64,000 nt of DNA from Cyclobacteriaceae bacterium (GTDB lineage: Bacteria > Bacteroidota > Bacteroidia > Cytophagales > Cyclobacteriaceae), in the NCBI GenBank assembly GCA_019694875.1, contig JAIBBC010000002.1, positions 1 through 64,000 on the forward strand, read 5' to 3'. Of this stretch, positions 9,631 through 19,130 are shown one piece after another. The notes under the pieces were generated by a model, which made no database searches, had not been told where the DNA came from, and saw nothing but the letters and a program-made list of their open reading frames with translations. Every line of letters begins with the position of its first letter. The first letter of the stretch is position 1. The translations under genes were made by a program, and so were the position numbers.

Positions 9631-11064
9631 ATGAAGCGCACGGGCGTCCTGATTGCAGTAATTTTCCTGGTAACGTGTATTGGGGGCATTTTGGGCTCCA
9701 TCTTCACAATTCGTTATCTCAGTGAGAGCATACCGACTTACCAATCAATTGAAGGCCGGCAGAACGCGGTACTGGCAGGCCTCAGTTCTGATACTACGTA
9801 CAACCCGCAAGACGTAAACTTCCTGCTCGCGTCCCAAAAGGTAGTTCCGGCAGTTGTATATGTGCAGGCATCTTACGGGTCGGGATCATTCAGTCTTAAT
9901 CCGCTTGAACTGTATTATCAGCCGCAGGAACGTTCCTCAGGATCAGGAGTCATAATTTCCGATGACGGATACATCGTTACCAATCACCACGTCATCGAAG
10001 AAGCAACCAACGTGGAGGTTGTGATGAATAATAACCAGCGTTTCTACGCCAAGATTGTCGGTACCGATCCGAGTACGGACCTGGCGTTATTGAAAATCAA
10101 GGCAAAAAATCTCCCGTTTGTCCGGTACGGAAATTCTGACGCAGTAAAAATCGGAGAGTGGGTGCTGGCGGTTGGCAACCCGTTTAACCTGAACTCAACA
10201 GTTACGGCCGGAATCGTCAGTGCACGTGCGCGCAACATACGCATTCTGCGGGAAAAGAATAACCTGCAGGTAGAGTCATTCATTCAGACTGATGCTGCTG
10301 TTAATCCTGGTAACAGCGGTGGCGCACTGGTGAATCTGAAAGGCGAATTAATTGGAGTGAATTCCGCCATTGCAACAGCTACGGGTACCTATTCAGGGTA
10401 TTCGTTTGCCATTCCTGTCAGTCTGGTTAAGAAAGTAATGGACGACCTGCTTGAATACGGTCAGATTCAGCGCGGCCTATTGGGTGTTGAAATCCGGGAT
10501 GTGAACGCTGCGATTGCCGAACAGCTTGCGTTGCCGATGAACGATGGAGTTTTGGTAACGCGCGTCAATCTGGGAAGCGCTGCACAGGAAGCAAACATTC
10601 AACCGGGCGATGTAATCACAGCGATCGACAATCATTTAGTTAAATCTGTTTCTGAATTGCAGGAATGGGTGGCCCGTAACCGGCCGGGAAAAGAAATCAA
10701 CGTAACATACCTGCGCGACAATAAATCAGCGATAGTTAAGGCTCGCTTGAAAGACAACGATGGCCGTGAGGGGGTCTACAAAAAAGATGTCTTGCATGAG
10801 TTCAATGGCATGACGGTCGAAGATATTCTTTTCAATGAATTAACCCGACTCAAACTTGACAATGGAATCCGGGTAACGAAGATTACCGAGGGGAAATGGA
10901 AAGAAGCGGGGATCCCTGAAGGATTTATCATCTCTTATCTCGATCGTGTGCCGGTAGATGACGTGGAGGATTTTAATCGCATGCTGGAGTACAAGCGTGG
11001 GGGTATTCTCATAGAAGGGTATGACGAATCGGGCCAGAAGAGAGCATACGCGCTCGAATGGTAA
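9631..11064 (+). CDS. DegP/DegQ-type periplasmic serine protease (HtrA)
   Basis: A 477-residue HtrA protease. An uncleaved or signal-type hydrophobic segment is at residues 5-28. The trypsin-like domain has the catalytic His in IVTNHHV, the Asp in STDLALLK and the Ser in NPGNSGGAL. Two PDZ domains follow, at about residues 275-365 and 385-470. It degrades or refolds damaged envelope proteins in the periplasm. The ATG at 9631 is chosen over an in-frame TTG at 9610, because that TTG lies inside a TACCTTTG sequence (9604-9611) resembling a -7 promoter box. Whether it is DegP- or DegQ-like cannot be told from sequence alone. Confidence 0.92.
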   Translation: MKRTGVLIAVIFLVTCIGGILGSIFTIRYLSESIPTYQSIEGRQNAVLAGLSSDTTYNPQDVNFLLASQKVVPAVVYVQASYGSGSFSLNPLELYYQPQERSSGSGVIISDDGYIVTNHHVIEEATNVEVVMNNNQRFYAKIVGTDPSTDLALLKIKAKNLPFVRYGNSDAVKIGEWVLAVGNPFNLNSTVTAGIVSARARNIRILREKNNLQVESFIQTDAAVNPGNSGGALVNLKGELIGVNSAIATATGTYSGYSFAIPVSLVKKVMDDLLEYGQIQRGLLGVEIRDVNAAIAEQLALPMNDGVLVTRVNLGSAAQEANIQPGDVITAIDNHLVKSVSELQEWVARNRPGKEINVTYLRDNKSAIVKARLKDNDGREGVYKKDVLHEFNGMTVEDILFNELTRLKLDNGIRVTKITEGKWKEAGIPEGFIISYLDRVPVDDVEDFNRMLEYKRGGILIEGYDESGQKRAYALEW

Positions 11065-11100
11065 TTCCTAAGCCATTGGAAATTAGGCATTAGGAATTTC
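11062..11100. repeat. Short intergenic inverted repeat
   Basis: ATTCCTAA-type sequence directly after the degQ stop is repeated inverted as TTAGGCATTAGGAATT, and a variant copy (AATTCCTGATGCCTGA) follows. It may fold as a weak terminator; AT-rich repeats of this kind are frequent between genes in Bacteroidota. Confidence 0.4.
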
Positions 11101-11163
11101 TATTGTCCAATTCCTGATGCCTGAAACGAAATGTTCTAATTTTACGCTCCCAATCGATATATC

Positions 11164-12705
11164 ATGGAAACCTTCGGTATCAAAGAATCGCTCTCAGTTT
11201 TAGGAATTAAGAAAGTCAACCCGGGCGCATCCACCGGAATAAAATGGCTCAAAACATCCGGTAAAATTATCGAGTCGTATTCTCCTGCGGACGGGATGCT
11301 GATTGGCAGCGTTCGTGCTACCGATCCGAAAGTTTTTGCGGCCGTGGTTGAGAAATCAAAACAGGCGTTTAAAGAATGGCGCAAATGGCCGGCTCCAAAA
11401 CGTGGTGAGGTTGTTCGTCAGATTGGCGAAGCGTTAAGAAAATATAAAGAGCCGCTGGGCAAACTGGTATCGTACGAAATGGGTAAGTCGTACCAGGAAG
11501 GCCTGGGCGAAGTACAGGAGATGATAGACATCTGCGATTTTGCTGTGGGCTTATCACGTCAGTTGCATGGATTAACGATGCATTCCGAGCGACCAAGCCA
11601 CCGCATGTACGAACAGTATCATCCGCTTGGTGTAATTGGTGTAATTTCGGCATTTAACTTCCCGGTGGCAGTTTGGTCGTGGAACTCAATGCTGGCTTGG
11701 GTTTGCGGTGACACCTGCGTGTGGAAGCCGTCAGAAAAAACTCCGTTGTGCAGCATTGCCTGTCAGAATATCGTGTCCGAAGTTTTCAGGGTGAACAACG
11801 TACCGGAAGGAGTTTCGTGTATTGTAAATGGCGATGCAGTAATCGGTCAGCTGATGTCGAAGCATGAAGATATTCCGCTGGTGTCGGCAACAGGTTCAAC
11901 CCGCATGGGCAAGGCGGTTGCAAAAACCGTGAGCGAGCGCCTGGGTCGTGCGTTGCTTGAGTTGGGTGGTAACAACGCGATTATTATTTCCGAGAACGCA
12001 AATCTCGATATGGCCATTCGCGGTGCATTGTTTGGTGCGGTCGGTACTGCCGGTCAGCGTTGTACAACCACACGCAGATTAATCATTCACGAGAAAGTTT
12101 ATAATCAGGTGAAGGAACGACTGAAGAAGGCGTACAGTCATTTGAAAATTGGAAATCCGCTTGATCCGATGAATCATGTAGGGCCGCTTATCGATAAGCA
12201 GGCAGTGAAACTGTACTCCAATGCACTTGGACAGGTGAAGCGCGAAGGCGGAAAGTTTGTTGTGGAAGGTGGCGTATTGAAAGGTGCAGGTTATGAATCA
12301 GGCTGTTATGTAAAACCTGCTATCGCAGAAGTTAAAAACGAATATAAAATTGTGCAGCATGAAACCTTCGCTCCGATTTTGTATCTCATCAAATACAAGA
12401 AGATAGATGAAGCGATAGCCCTTCAAAATGGAGTAAAACAGGGCCTTTCATCTTCGATCATGACCAACAACATGCAGGAGATGGAGCAGTTTCTTTCTGC
12501 CGATGGATCGGATTGTGGTATCGCGAATGTTAACATCGGCACATCCGGTGCGGAAATTGGCGGAGCTTTTGGTGGTGAAAAAGAAACCGGTGGTGGCCGC
12601 GAGTCAGGATCGGATGCTTGGAAAACCTACATGCGCAGGCAAACGAACACGATCAACTACGGATCAACGTTACCGCTTGCACAGGGAATTAAATTCAATA
12701 TCTAA
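11164..12705 (+). CDS. ALDH7-family aldehyde dehydrogenase (aminoadipate semialdehyde dehydrogenase)
   Basis: A 513-residue NAD-dependent aldehyde dehydrogenase. The substrate-binding and cofactor motifs are SAFNFPVAVW and VWKPSEK. The catalytic Glu is in LELGGNNA and the catalytic Cys in TAGQRCTTTRR, the last a hallmark of the ALDH7 (antiquitin) family. ALDH7 oxidises alpha-aminoadipic semialdehyde to aminoadipate in lysine breakdown and also detoxifies other aldehydes. The length is normal. No other lysine-degradation genes are next to it, so the physiological substrate is inferred from the family. Confidence 0.88.
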   Translation: METFGIKESLSVLGIKKVNPGASTGIKWLKTSGKIIESYSPADGMLIGSVRATDPKVFAAVVEKSKQAFKEWRKWPAPKRGEVVRQIGEALRKYKEPLGKLVSYEMGKSYQEGLGEVQEMIDICDFAVGLSRQLHGLTMHSERPSHRMYEQYHPLGVIGVISAFNFPVAVWSWNSMLAWVCGDTCVWKPSEKTPLCSIACQNIVSEVFRVNNVPEGVSCIVNGDAVIGQLMSKHEDIPLVSATGSTRMGKAVAKTVSERLGRALLELGGNNAIIISENANLDMAIRGALFGAVGTAGQRCTTTRRLIIHEKVYNQVKERLKKAYSHLKIGNPLDPMNHVGPLIDKQAVKLYSNALGQVKREGGKFVVEGGVLKGAGYESGCYVKPAIAEVKNEYKIVQHETFAPILYLIKYKKIDEAIALQNGVKQGLSSSIMTNNMQEMEQFLSADGSDCGIANVNIGTSGAEIGGAFGGEKETGGGRESGSDAWKTYMRRQTNTINYGSTLPLAQGIKFNI

Positions 12706-12757
12706 CGAGCCTTTTAATTTAAGGTCGAAACGGTTAATTTTATAAAAAGCTGCTGCC

Positions 12758-13165
12758 ATGGGTACTAAGAAATACCGTTCCGTAATGTTGATTGATGATA
12801 ATGAGATCGATAACCTCATCAATCAAAAGATGATTGAAGCGGCAGCGGTGGCAGAGAACATTTATACCCACACGGGGGCTAAAAGCGCAATTGAATTTCT
12901 CCGGAACATGGAGAAAATCGATATTGCCGATAAAGTACTTCCGGATGTAATCTTTCTGGATATCGACATGCCTTTAATGGACGGTTTCCAGTTCCTCGAA
13001 GAATTCGAAAAGCTGAACAATACTACCAAAAAGAAATGCCGGATTGTGATGCTGACATCGTCAATCAACCCACAGGATTTCAGTCGTTCGAAAAAGTATG
13101 AGAATGTAAAGCTTTACCTCAACAAACCGCTTTCGCACGAAAGCATTGTGAAGCTGGAAGTTTAA
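12758..13165 (+). CDS. Single-domain response regulator
   Basis: A 135-residue stand-alone receiver domain. The acidic pocket is IDDNEIDN, the phospho-acceptor Asp is in VIFLDIDMPLMDG, the conserved Thr/Ser is in MLTSSIN and the Lys is in LNKPLS. No output domain is present, so it acts by protein contact, like the many CheY-like regulators of Bacteroidota. No histidine kinase is adjacent. Its stop overlaps the stop of the convergent gene at 13162 by 4 bases. Confidence 0.88.
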   Translation: MGTKKYRSVMLIDDNEIDNLINQKMIEAAAVAENIYTHTGAKSAIEFLRNMEKIDIADKVLPDVIFLDIDMPLMDGFQFLEEFEKLNNTTKKKCRIVMLTSSINPQDFSRSKKYENVKLYLNKPLSHESIVKLEV

Positions 13166-14619
13166 AATTCAGTAAGCTTATTGATCAACGCCTCGTCAAG
13201 CTTCACCAGCATGGTGGGGGCGAAGTAGTTGACTTTCAGGCCAGCAAATTTTGGAATAACAGCCGCAATTTTCTTAGGTTTTTCTTTTTTCGCTTCGCTT
13301 ACCGCAATCTTCAGAATTTTGATAAACAGCTGAATGTTTTCGCACTCGTCTTTACCAAACATGCGGATCTGCCGCTGAATGCTGTTCGCCAACTGATTGA
13401 ACAGTTCATAATCCTGCAAAAGCACATAGTGTAATGCCAGCAGGGATTTGATCTCCAGAAGGGTGAACGGGTATTTCTTCAGGCTCACCTCGTTCAATAA
13501 ATTGTTGATCAGCTTGGCGGCTTCTTCATACTTACCGGCATAATAGCACGCAAGCGCCCGGTATGTGGTATAAATCACATGCTTCGGAATGTCGGTTGTG
13601 TCTGGCTCATAGTCCACCAGCACAGTCTCCGCCTCGGCATAAAGGTCTGCTTCGGTGCCCAATCGAATGTTGCGTTCGATTTTCGAAATCAGGAACTGCG
13701 CGGGGAATGTATAAGTCGAATAGTTTGTAAGCAGGTTGGTAGTTGCATCGTTAACTTCTTCGTAGAATTTCTCGGCCTGGCGATATACTTTGTAATGATT
13801 GTAGTACTCCAATTTCAGGAACTCGAACACGAGGTTGATGTGGTAATAAATCACATCCTGCGGATAGCTGTCGAATATCTTTTGGACTTTCGAAAAGATG
13901 TCTTCTATCGATTCGTTTTCTTCCGCATTCTCCCGTGCAGCGGTTTCATCCTGTTCTACAAACAACCGATGGAAAATTACCATGCAACTCCGGTACACGT
14001 ACAGCCTGTGTGATTCATACAGGTTCGCCACATTCTGCATCTCTTTCATCAGCAGCGTGAGTCCCATCTTTTCGGTGGAGTCACCCGTGAAAAGATAGCT
14101 GCCGTATTTTTTAAAGTAATCCGCAAGCAAATCTTCGGCTTTATCCAGCGCCAGCATGTAGGCCACGTGGCGGTTGTAAAGCTGCGAGTATTGAAAATAA
14201 TCGGATGAATTAATGTTCAGTTTCTTGAGTGACTTATAAATAATGGTCAGCTCGTTGGCCAGATCGTAATCGATCAGCTCTTTTTCCAGTTTTTTAAGTG
14301 TAGCAATCGAAATCGTGCGCTTTTTGGTAAAAAGCACTTCGTTGATGTTGGCAACTTTGCGAAGTACATCCGTGCGCGGGCTCTCAAGTTGCTCCATCAG
14401 GTACTCCTCGATCTTCAAATTCAACCTCGACCGGAGCGTGTAGTACGCGTTTGCATTTACTTCCAGTTCAGACATGATTTTATTGTCCGACAACTGACGC
14501 TCGCGAAGCGATTTCAGGAGGTAGGCTGACTTTTCGGCATTACTTTCGATAAGAGAATCGTAAATAGCTTTAAAGTCCTTTTCGGAAAGCTGCTTAACAA
14601 TATTCTTAAGTTTTGCCAT
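13162..14619 (-). CDS. Conserved all-helical protein of unknown function
   Basis: A 485-residue cytoplasmic protein with no signal or membrane segment, predicted mostly helical with TPR-like character (for example YTTYRALACYYAGKYEEAAKLINNLL near residue 385). The start MAKLKNIVKQLSEKDFKAIYDSL was chosen because the upstream extension to 14829 overlaps the promoter region of the divergent gene and looks non-coding. From memory, similar proteins occur widely in Cytophagales without known function. It is a single-gene unit, convergent with the response regulator at 12758. Confidence 0.65.
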   Translation of the reverse strand: MAKLKNIVKQLSEKDFKAIYDSLIESNAEKSAYLLKSLRERQLSDNKIMSELEVNANAYYTLRSRLNLKIEEYLMEQLESPRTDVLRKVANINEVLFTKKRTISIATLKKLEKELIDYDLANELTIIYKSLKKLNINSSDYFQYSQLYNRHVAYMLALDKAEDLLADYFKKYGSYLFTGDSTEKMGLTLLMKEMQNVANLYESHRLYVYRSCMVIFHRLFVEQDETAARENAEENESIEDIFSKVQKIFDSYPQDVIYYHINLVFEFLKLEYYNHYKVYRQAEKFYEEVNDATTNLLTNYSTYTFPAQFLISKIERNIRLGTEADLYAEAETVLVDYEPDTTDIPKHVIYTTYRALACYYAGKYEEAAKLINNLLNEVSLKKYPFTLLEIKSLLALHYVLLQDYELFNQLANSIQRQIRMFGKDECENIQLFIKILKIAVSEAKKEKPKKIAAVIPKFAGLKVNYFAPTMLVKLDEALINKLTEF

Positions 14620-14763
14620 TGTGGTTTTTGGGAGTGAAAATTTACAAAAATAATCGACCGATACAATGAATAAACCGCTGTGAAACGTGTTTTGTCGTGC
14701 TTTGCAGCCGATATGTAGTGAAGTTGATGTAGTCAAACTTTGTAGTTTTACCCTTTCGGAGTT

Positions 14764-17355
14764 ATGTGTTTGAAAAGAATTATACTGATTGGGATCGTGG
14801 CGGTGGTGCCGTACTTGGCTAAGGCTCAATTTGTTTCAGAGCGCTCGGCATTAAACAACATAGCTAAGGGAAAGTGGGAGAAGGCTAAGACTCAACTCGT
14901 AAAGATTACACAAAAGGATAGCGTACGCTCAGGGGTAGAATTTGCATGGTCTCGTTATTTTTTTTCGCAAGCAAACCCGGATTTTCAAATCGACTCTGCC
15001 CATTGGCATATTCAACGGGCTATTTCCGACTATCGGAAGGTGTTGGGCAAAGAGCGGGAAAAGCTGCTTAAAATTCCGGTCGATAGCGGTGTCTTAGCCC
15101 GTTATGAAGATCGTATCGACAGTGCTGCTTTTGCACGTGCACGTGAACTCAATACCGAAGTTGCGTATTTGGATTTTCTCAAGCGATTCAATTCCGCTGA
15201 GCAAAAAGATCAGGCCATTGCTTTGCGCGATGAGGTTGCATTCAACGATGCGGTACGTGAAAATACGTATGCCGCATTCTTAACCTATACTCAAAAATAT
15301 CCTGAATCAAAATTTGCGACCGAAGCCCGTGCCCGATACGATCGCTTGTTGTTTGAAGCAAAAACATCCGATCAAAAGCTGGCAACCTTCGAAACGTTTC
15401 TTGCCGAACATCCTGAAACTCCGTATCGAGGTGACATTGAACGTCAGATTTTTGAAAAGCTTACTGCCGGAGGTGAGGCAGCATCGTACGAGAGGTTTAT
15501 CCGGAAATACCCCGCGAGCGCAAAAGTTAAAATCGCGAAAGACATTTTATATCATCTGTTAAAAGAAGATGAACGTGCATTGATACCGGTACTCGCGAAC
15601 GACTCGATTCGTAAAGTTCAAATCCTGGAGAAGCAGTTTATGATTCCTTTTTACAAGGATAATAAGTTTGGCTTTATGAACGAGCGTGGCGAAGAATTGA
15701 TCAAAGGCTCTCTTACTGAAATATCGGATTCATACCTGTGCGGAAACATAACTGATGAACTTTTATTGGCGGATGATAAAATCATTACCCGGTCGGGTGC
15801 AACCATTGCGAAAATAAAGGCCACTGAAATTGACCAACTCGGATATGGATTCCTATTGCTGGAAGATGGAGAATTTGCCCGTGTACTACATGTTTCCGGT
15901 TTCCTTCCGGTCGGGTCAGCATGCTTTCAGGATGCAAAGCTGCTGGCGAAAAATTATCTGTTGCTTAAGAAAGATAACCTTTGGTCTGTACGAACACTCA
16001 CCGGTCGGGAACTGTTCCGGCACGAGTGGAACGACATTCAGTTGCTGGGTGAAAATGTGGCGTTAAAAAAAGGAACTAAAATCCGCCTTGTAAAACTTAA
16101 AGACCTTGCAAGACTTGCCGATGGCCAGCCACCAACATTTTCAAAAGAATTTGATGACGTTAAACTTTGGAGTGATGGTTTGCTGTGGGTTAAAATTGGA
16201 AACGAGGAGGGTATTCTCACGCCTTCCTTGAATGAATGGATCAAGCCCGCACCTCAACAGATTACCCCGGCTTTCTTTGGAGCTGTTGCCCAAACTTCTG
16301 CGGGCTATGTTCTCCACGACAGGCGTGGCACACCCTCTCAACATTATTATCAGGTTAAGATTCAACAACCGTGGGTGCTTGTGCAGCAGGATGGAGCATG
16401 GCACAACATTGAACCGTTTACAAAAACGAGTTTGAGCAGTGCGTACGACAGCGTTGCATTCGTAGGACCCTTTTTTGCGGGCATGCGAAACGACAGCATG
16501 CACATTCAGTTGTCAAAAGAGGCGGTTGTTGAACTACCCCGGCTGGCACCGGTAAAATTCTTACCCGGTAAAGACTCACTTTTCTTTTTAATGCTTGAGG
16601 ATGGTGATAAGAAAACAGTTTATAACGCCAAGGCTGAAAAACTTTTCACAATTGCTGCCGAAAAAATCGAATTCAATAACGAAGGCTATTTCACATATAA
16701 CCAAAAGCAAAAGCGTGGTTTGCTTTCGCTGAACGGAAAGATTATTCTGAAGCCCGAATTCGATGCGATTGGTGCCGTGTTGCAAAATCAGGTTGCCACG
16801 CTGAAGGACAAAAAGTTTGGTTTCATCGACCTTGCCCGTAAAAAGGAGATAAAGCCCGAGTATGAAAAGAATATTCTGACCTACAATCAACAACGGTTGA
16901 TCGCTGTTAAAAACGGCTTAAGCGCAATCATCGGTTGGGATAATAAACCGTTAACCGGATTTGAGTTTGAGGAAGTGAACTACTGGAACGACTCAACCGC
17001 GCTTGTTAAGAAGAACTTTCAATGGATTCTCTATAATTTCATCGACAAACGAATTGTGGCCGATAAGATTAAAGCATTTAAATGGGTACTCAATTCACCG
17101 AAGGAAAAAATCATGATTATCCAGCAAGAGAATAAGTATGGGGTTATCAGCAATACCCGCGGTGCGGTTATTCCGGCAACTTTTTCCGATATCGTAAATG
17201 TGGGGTCTGCAACGCAGCCGGTATATTTTACGGAGAAGCATGTTGAGGAGGCTTCCATTTTTGTGGTGATCTACTACGATAAAGAGGGGGTCCAGCTTCG
17301 GAAATATGTTTACGAAGGCGGTGATTACGAGAAAATTTATTGTTCGGGAAAATAG
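14764..17355 (+). CDS. Secreted WG-repeat protein
   Basis: An 863-residue protein with a signal peptide (residues 1-20, ending AKAQ). An N-terminal helical repeat region at about 25-280 resembles TPR or Sel1-like arrays, with repeated YPESKFATEARARYDRLL-type units. A long beta-rich region with WG (KWG) repeats follows: NKFGFMNERGEEL, QKRGLLSLNGKII, KKFGFIDLARKKEI, NKYGVISNTRGAVI. WG-repeat proteins are common in Bacteroidota and are thought to bind partners at the cell surface or in the periplasm. The gene is preceded by AT-rich sequence and stands alone. No enzymatic motif is visible. Confidence 0.78.
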   Translation: MCLKRIILIGIVAVVPYLAKAQFVSERSALNNIAKGKWEKAKTQLVKITQKDSVRSGVEFAWSRYFFSQANPDFQIDSAHWHIQRAISDYRKVLGKEREKLLKIPVDSGVLARYEDRIDSAAFARARELNTEVAYLDFLKRFNSAEQKDQAIALRDEVAFNDAVRENTYAAFLTYTQKYPESKFATEARARYDRLLFEAKTSDQKLATFETFLAEHPETPYRGDIERQIFEKLTAGGEAASYERFIRKYPASAKVKIAKDILYHLLKEDERALIPVLANDSIRKVQILEKQFMIPFYKDNKFGFMNERGEELIKGSLTEISDSYLCGNITDELLLADDKIITRSGATIAKIKATEIDQLGYGFLLLEDGEFARVLHVSGFLPVGSACFQDAKLLAKNYLLLKKDNLWSVRTLTGRELFRHEWNDIQLLGENVALKKGTKIRLVKLKDLARLADGQPPTFSKEFDDVKLWSDGLLWVKIGNEEGILTPSLNEWIKPAPQQITPAFFGAVAQTSAGYVLHDRRGTPSQHYYQVKIQQPWVLVQQDGAWHNIEPFTKTSLSSAYDSVAFVGPFFAGMRNDSMHIQLSKEAVVELPRLAPVKFLPGKDSLFFLMLEDGDKKTVYNAKAEKLFTIAAEKIEFNNEGYFTYNQKQKRGLLSLNGKIILKPEFDAIGAVLQNQVATLKDKKFGFIDLARKKEIKPEYEKNILTYNQQRLIAVKNGLSAIIGWDNKPLTGFEFEEVNYWNDSTALVKKNFQWILYNFIDKRIVADKIKAFKWVLNSPKEKIMIIQQENKYGVISNTRGAVIPATFSDIVNVGSATQPVYFTEKHVEEASIFVVIYYDKEGVQLRKYVYEGGDYEKIYCSGK

Positions 17356-17458
17356 CGGCCTGCCCGCTCTTTTGCGTGCAGAATTCATCTGCCGTTAATC
17401 AAAACACACCCGGTCGATTTTACGGATTTACTATATTGCCTGCCATTAGCCTGTCGTC

Positions 17459-19120
17459 ATGAAACACGTTCGTTTATCTCTGGCATTTTTCCTGTTTTTT
17501 GTAGTAACTTCTTCGGTTTTTTCACAAAAGAAACCCGATAATGATCGCCCCAGGCTTGTGGTGGGAATAGTTGTTGATCAGATGCGCCAGGAATATCTCT
17601 ATCGCTTCGGCAATAAGTTTGGCGAAGGCGGCTTTAAGCGAATGATGAGTGAGGGATTCATGCTTCAGAACGCGCACTACAATTATGTCCCCACGGTCAC
17701 AGGGGCCGGTCATGCCTCAATTTATACAGGAACAACTCCGGCCAATCACGGAATCATCGGTAACGATTGGTACGATAAAGAATCGGGAAAGAATGTTTAT
17801 TGTGCGGGCGACCCGGCTCAAACAACGGTAGGAAGTGCCTCGGTTGAAGATGGGAAAATGTCGGCCCACCGCCTGCTCGCCACCACCATTACCGATGAGC
17901 TTAAGCTCTTCACGCAAAAGAAAGCAAAGGTTATTGGTATCAGCATCAAAGACAGAGGTTCAATTCTCCCCGCTGGTCACATGGCTGACGCAGCATACTG
18001 GTATGATGAAAACGCAGGAAAATTCATCAGCAGCACATATTATATGACGACACTTCCAGCATGGGTTGAGAACTTTAACAAGCTGGGCCTGCCGGATAAA
18101 TATCTGTCGCAAACCTGGAATACATTGTATCCGATAGAACAATACGTGGAAAGCGGCCCGGACAATACGCCTTACGAAGGCAAGCTTGGCGGCAAAGACA
18201 AGCCGGCATTCCCATACGATCTTCCGGCAATGTTTAAAAAGAGTGGTTATGATATTTTGTCGTACACACCGTTCTCGAATGATTATCTGACCGAGATGGC
18301 GAAAGCTGCCATTGACGGAGAAAAGATGGGCGCTGACGAATGGACTGATTTCTTGTGCGTTTCCTACTCGGCTACCGATAAACTCGGCCACACGGTTGGG
18401 CCTAACGCGATAGAGATTGAGGACATCTATTTACGCCTCGACAAAAGTCTCGCGGATTTATTCAGGAAGCTTGATCAGGTAGCCGGGAAGGGGAATTACG
18501 TTGTATTCCTTTCGGCAGATCATGCCGTGGCCGATAATCCGCAATATCTGGTCGACAACAAGGTTCCGGCCGGCTTTATGCGCAATCAAAACCTGCAAGC
18601 CAGACTGAATGATTTTCTGAAACCTTACTTTCCCGGAAAGGAAGTGATCCGTTCAATAATGAACGAGCAGGTTTACTTTAATCATGATGCGTTCAGTTCA
18701 GATCCTAAAAGCGGTGGCATGGATTTATTGATTGCAACTGAATTAACCATAAACTATTTGCTGCAGGAGAAAGGCGTAGCGAACGCCTTCCCGAAAAGTA
18801 TTTTGCGTCAGGGTGCTTATGATGAAGGTGGCCATAAAGGAATGGCGATACGCGGTTACAACCCGAAGCGCAGTGGCGACATTACTATGATTCTGGAACC
18901 CGGCTGGTATGATGCGTGGTCGATTACCGGAACCACCCACGGTTCATCATACACCTACGATACCCACGTACCGGTTTTGTTTTTCGGGAAAGGAATTAAA
19001 CAGGGTACATCCGTATTGCCACACACAATAACCGACATTGCACCTACGCTGTCGGTGTTGCTGAAAATAAAATTCCCGAACGCGTGCACCGGCCAGCCGG
19101 TTGCGGAGTTGTTTAACTAA
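17459..19120 (+). CDS. PafA-like alkaline phosphatase superfamily enzyme
   Basis: A 553-residue periplasmic enzyme with a signal peptide (ends SVFSQ, residue about 22). The alkaline phosphatase fold shows metal ligand Asp in GIVVDQMR, the nucleophile Thr in PTVTGAGHASIYTGT, metal ligands in LSADHAV and the His in a late THGSSYTYDTHVPV segment. Use of Thr rather than Ser as nucleophile is the mark of the PafA group, which releases phosphate from organic monoesters. It is followed after 10 bases by an M23 peptidase gene and is probably co-transcribed with it. Phosphate regulation is not evident in the sequence. Confidence 0.87.
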   Translation: MKHVRLSLAFFLFFVVTSSVFSQKKPDNDRPRLVVGIVVDQMRQEYLYRFGNKFGEGGFKRMMSEGFMLQNAHYNYVPTVTGAGHASIYTGTTPANHGIIGNDWYDKESGKNVYCAGDPAQTTVGSASVEDGKMSAHRLLATTITDELKLFTQKKAKVIGISIKDRGSILPAGHMADAAYWYDENAGKFISSTYYMTTLPAWVENFNKLGLPDKYLSQTWNTLYPIEQYVESGPDNTPYEGKLGGKDKPAFPYDLPAMFKKSGYDILSYTPFSNDYLTEMAKAAIDGEKMGADEWTDFLCVSYSATDKLGHTVGPNAIEIEDIYLRLDKSLADLFRKLDQVAGKGNYVVFLSADHAVADNPQYLVDNKVPAGFMRNQNLQARLNDFLKPYFPGKEVIRSIMNEQVYFNHDAFSSDPKSGGMDLLIATELTINYLLQEKGVANAFPKSILRQGAYDEGGHKGMAIRGYNPKRSGDITMILEPGWYDAWSITGTTHGSSYTYDTHVPVLFFGKGIKQGTSVLPHTITDIAPTLSVLLKIKFPNACTGQPVAELFN

Positions 19121-19130
19121 ACCAACATCT

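Noticed and set aside
13162-14829. A 555-residue form of the helical protein starting at 14829
   Set aside because: The first 70 residues overlap the start of the divergent WG-repeat gene and its promoter, and look non-coding.
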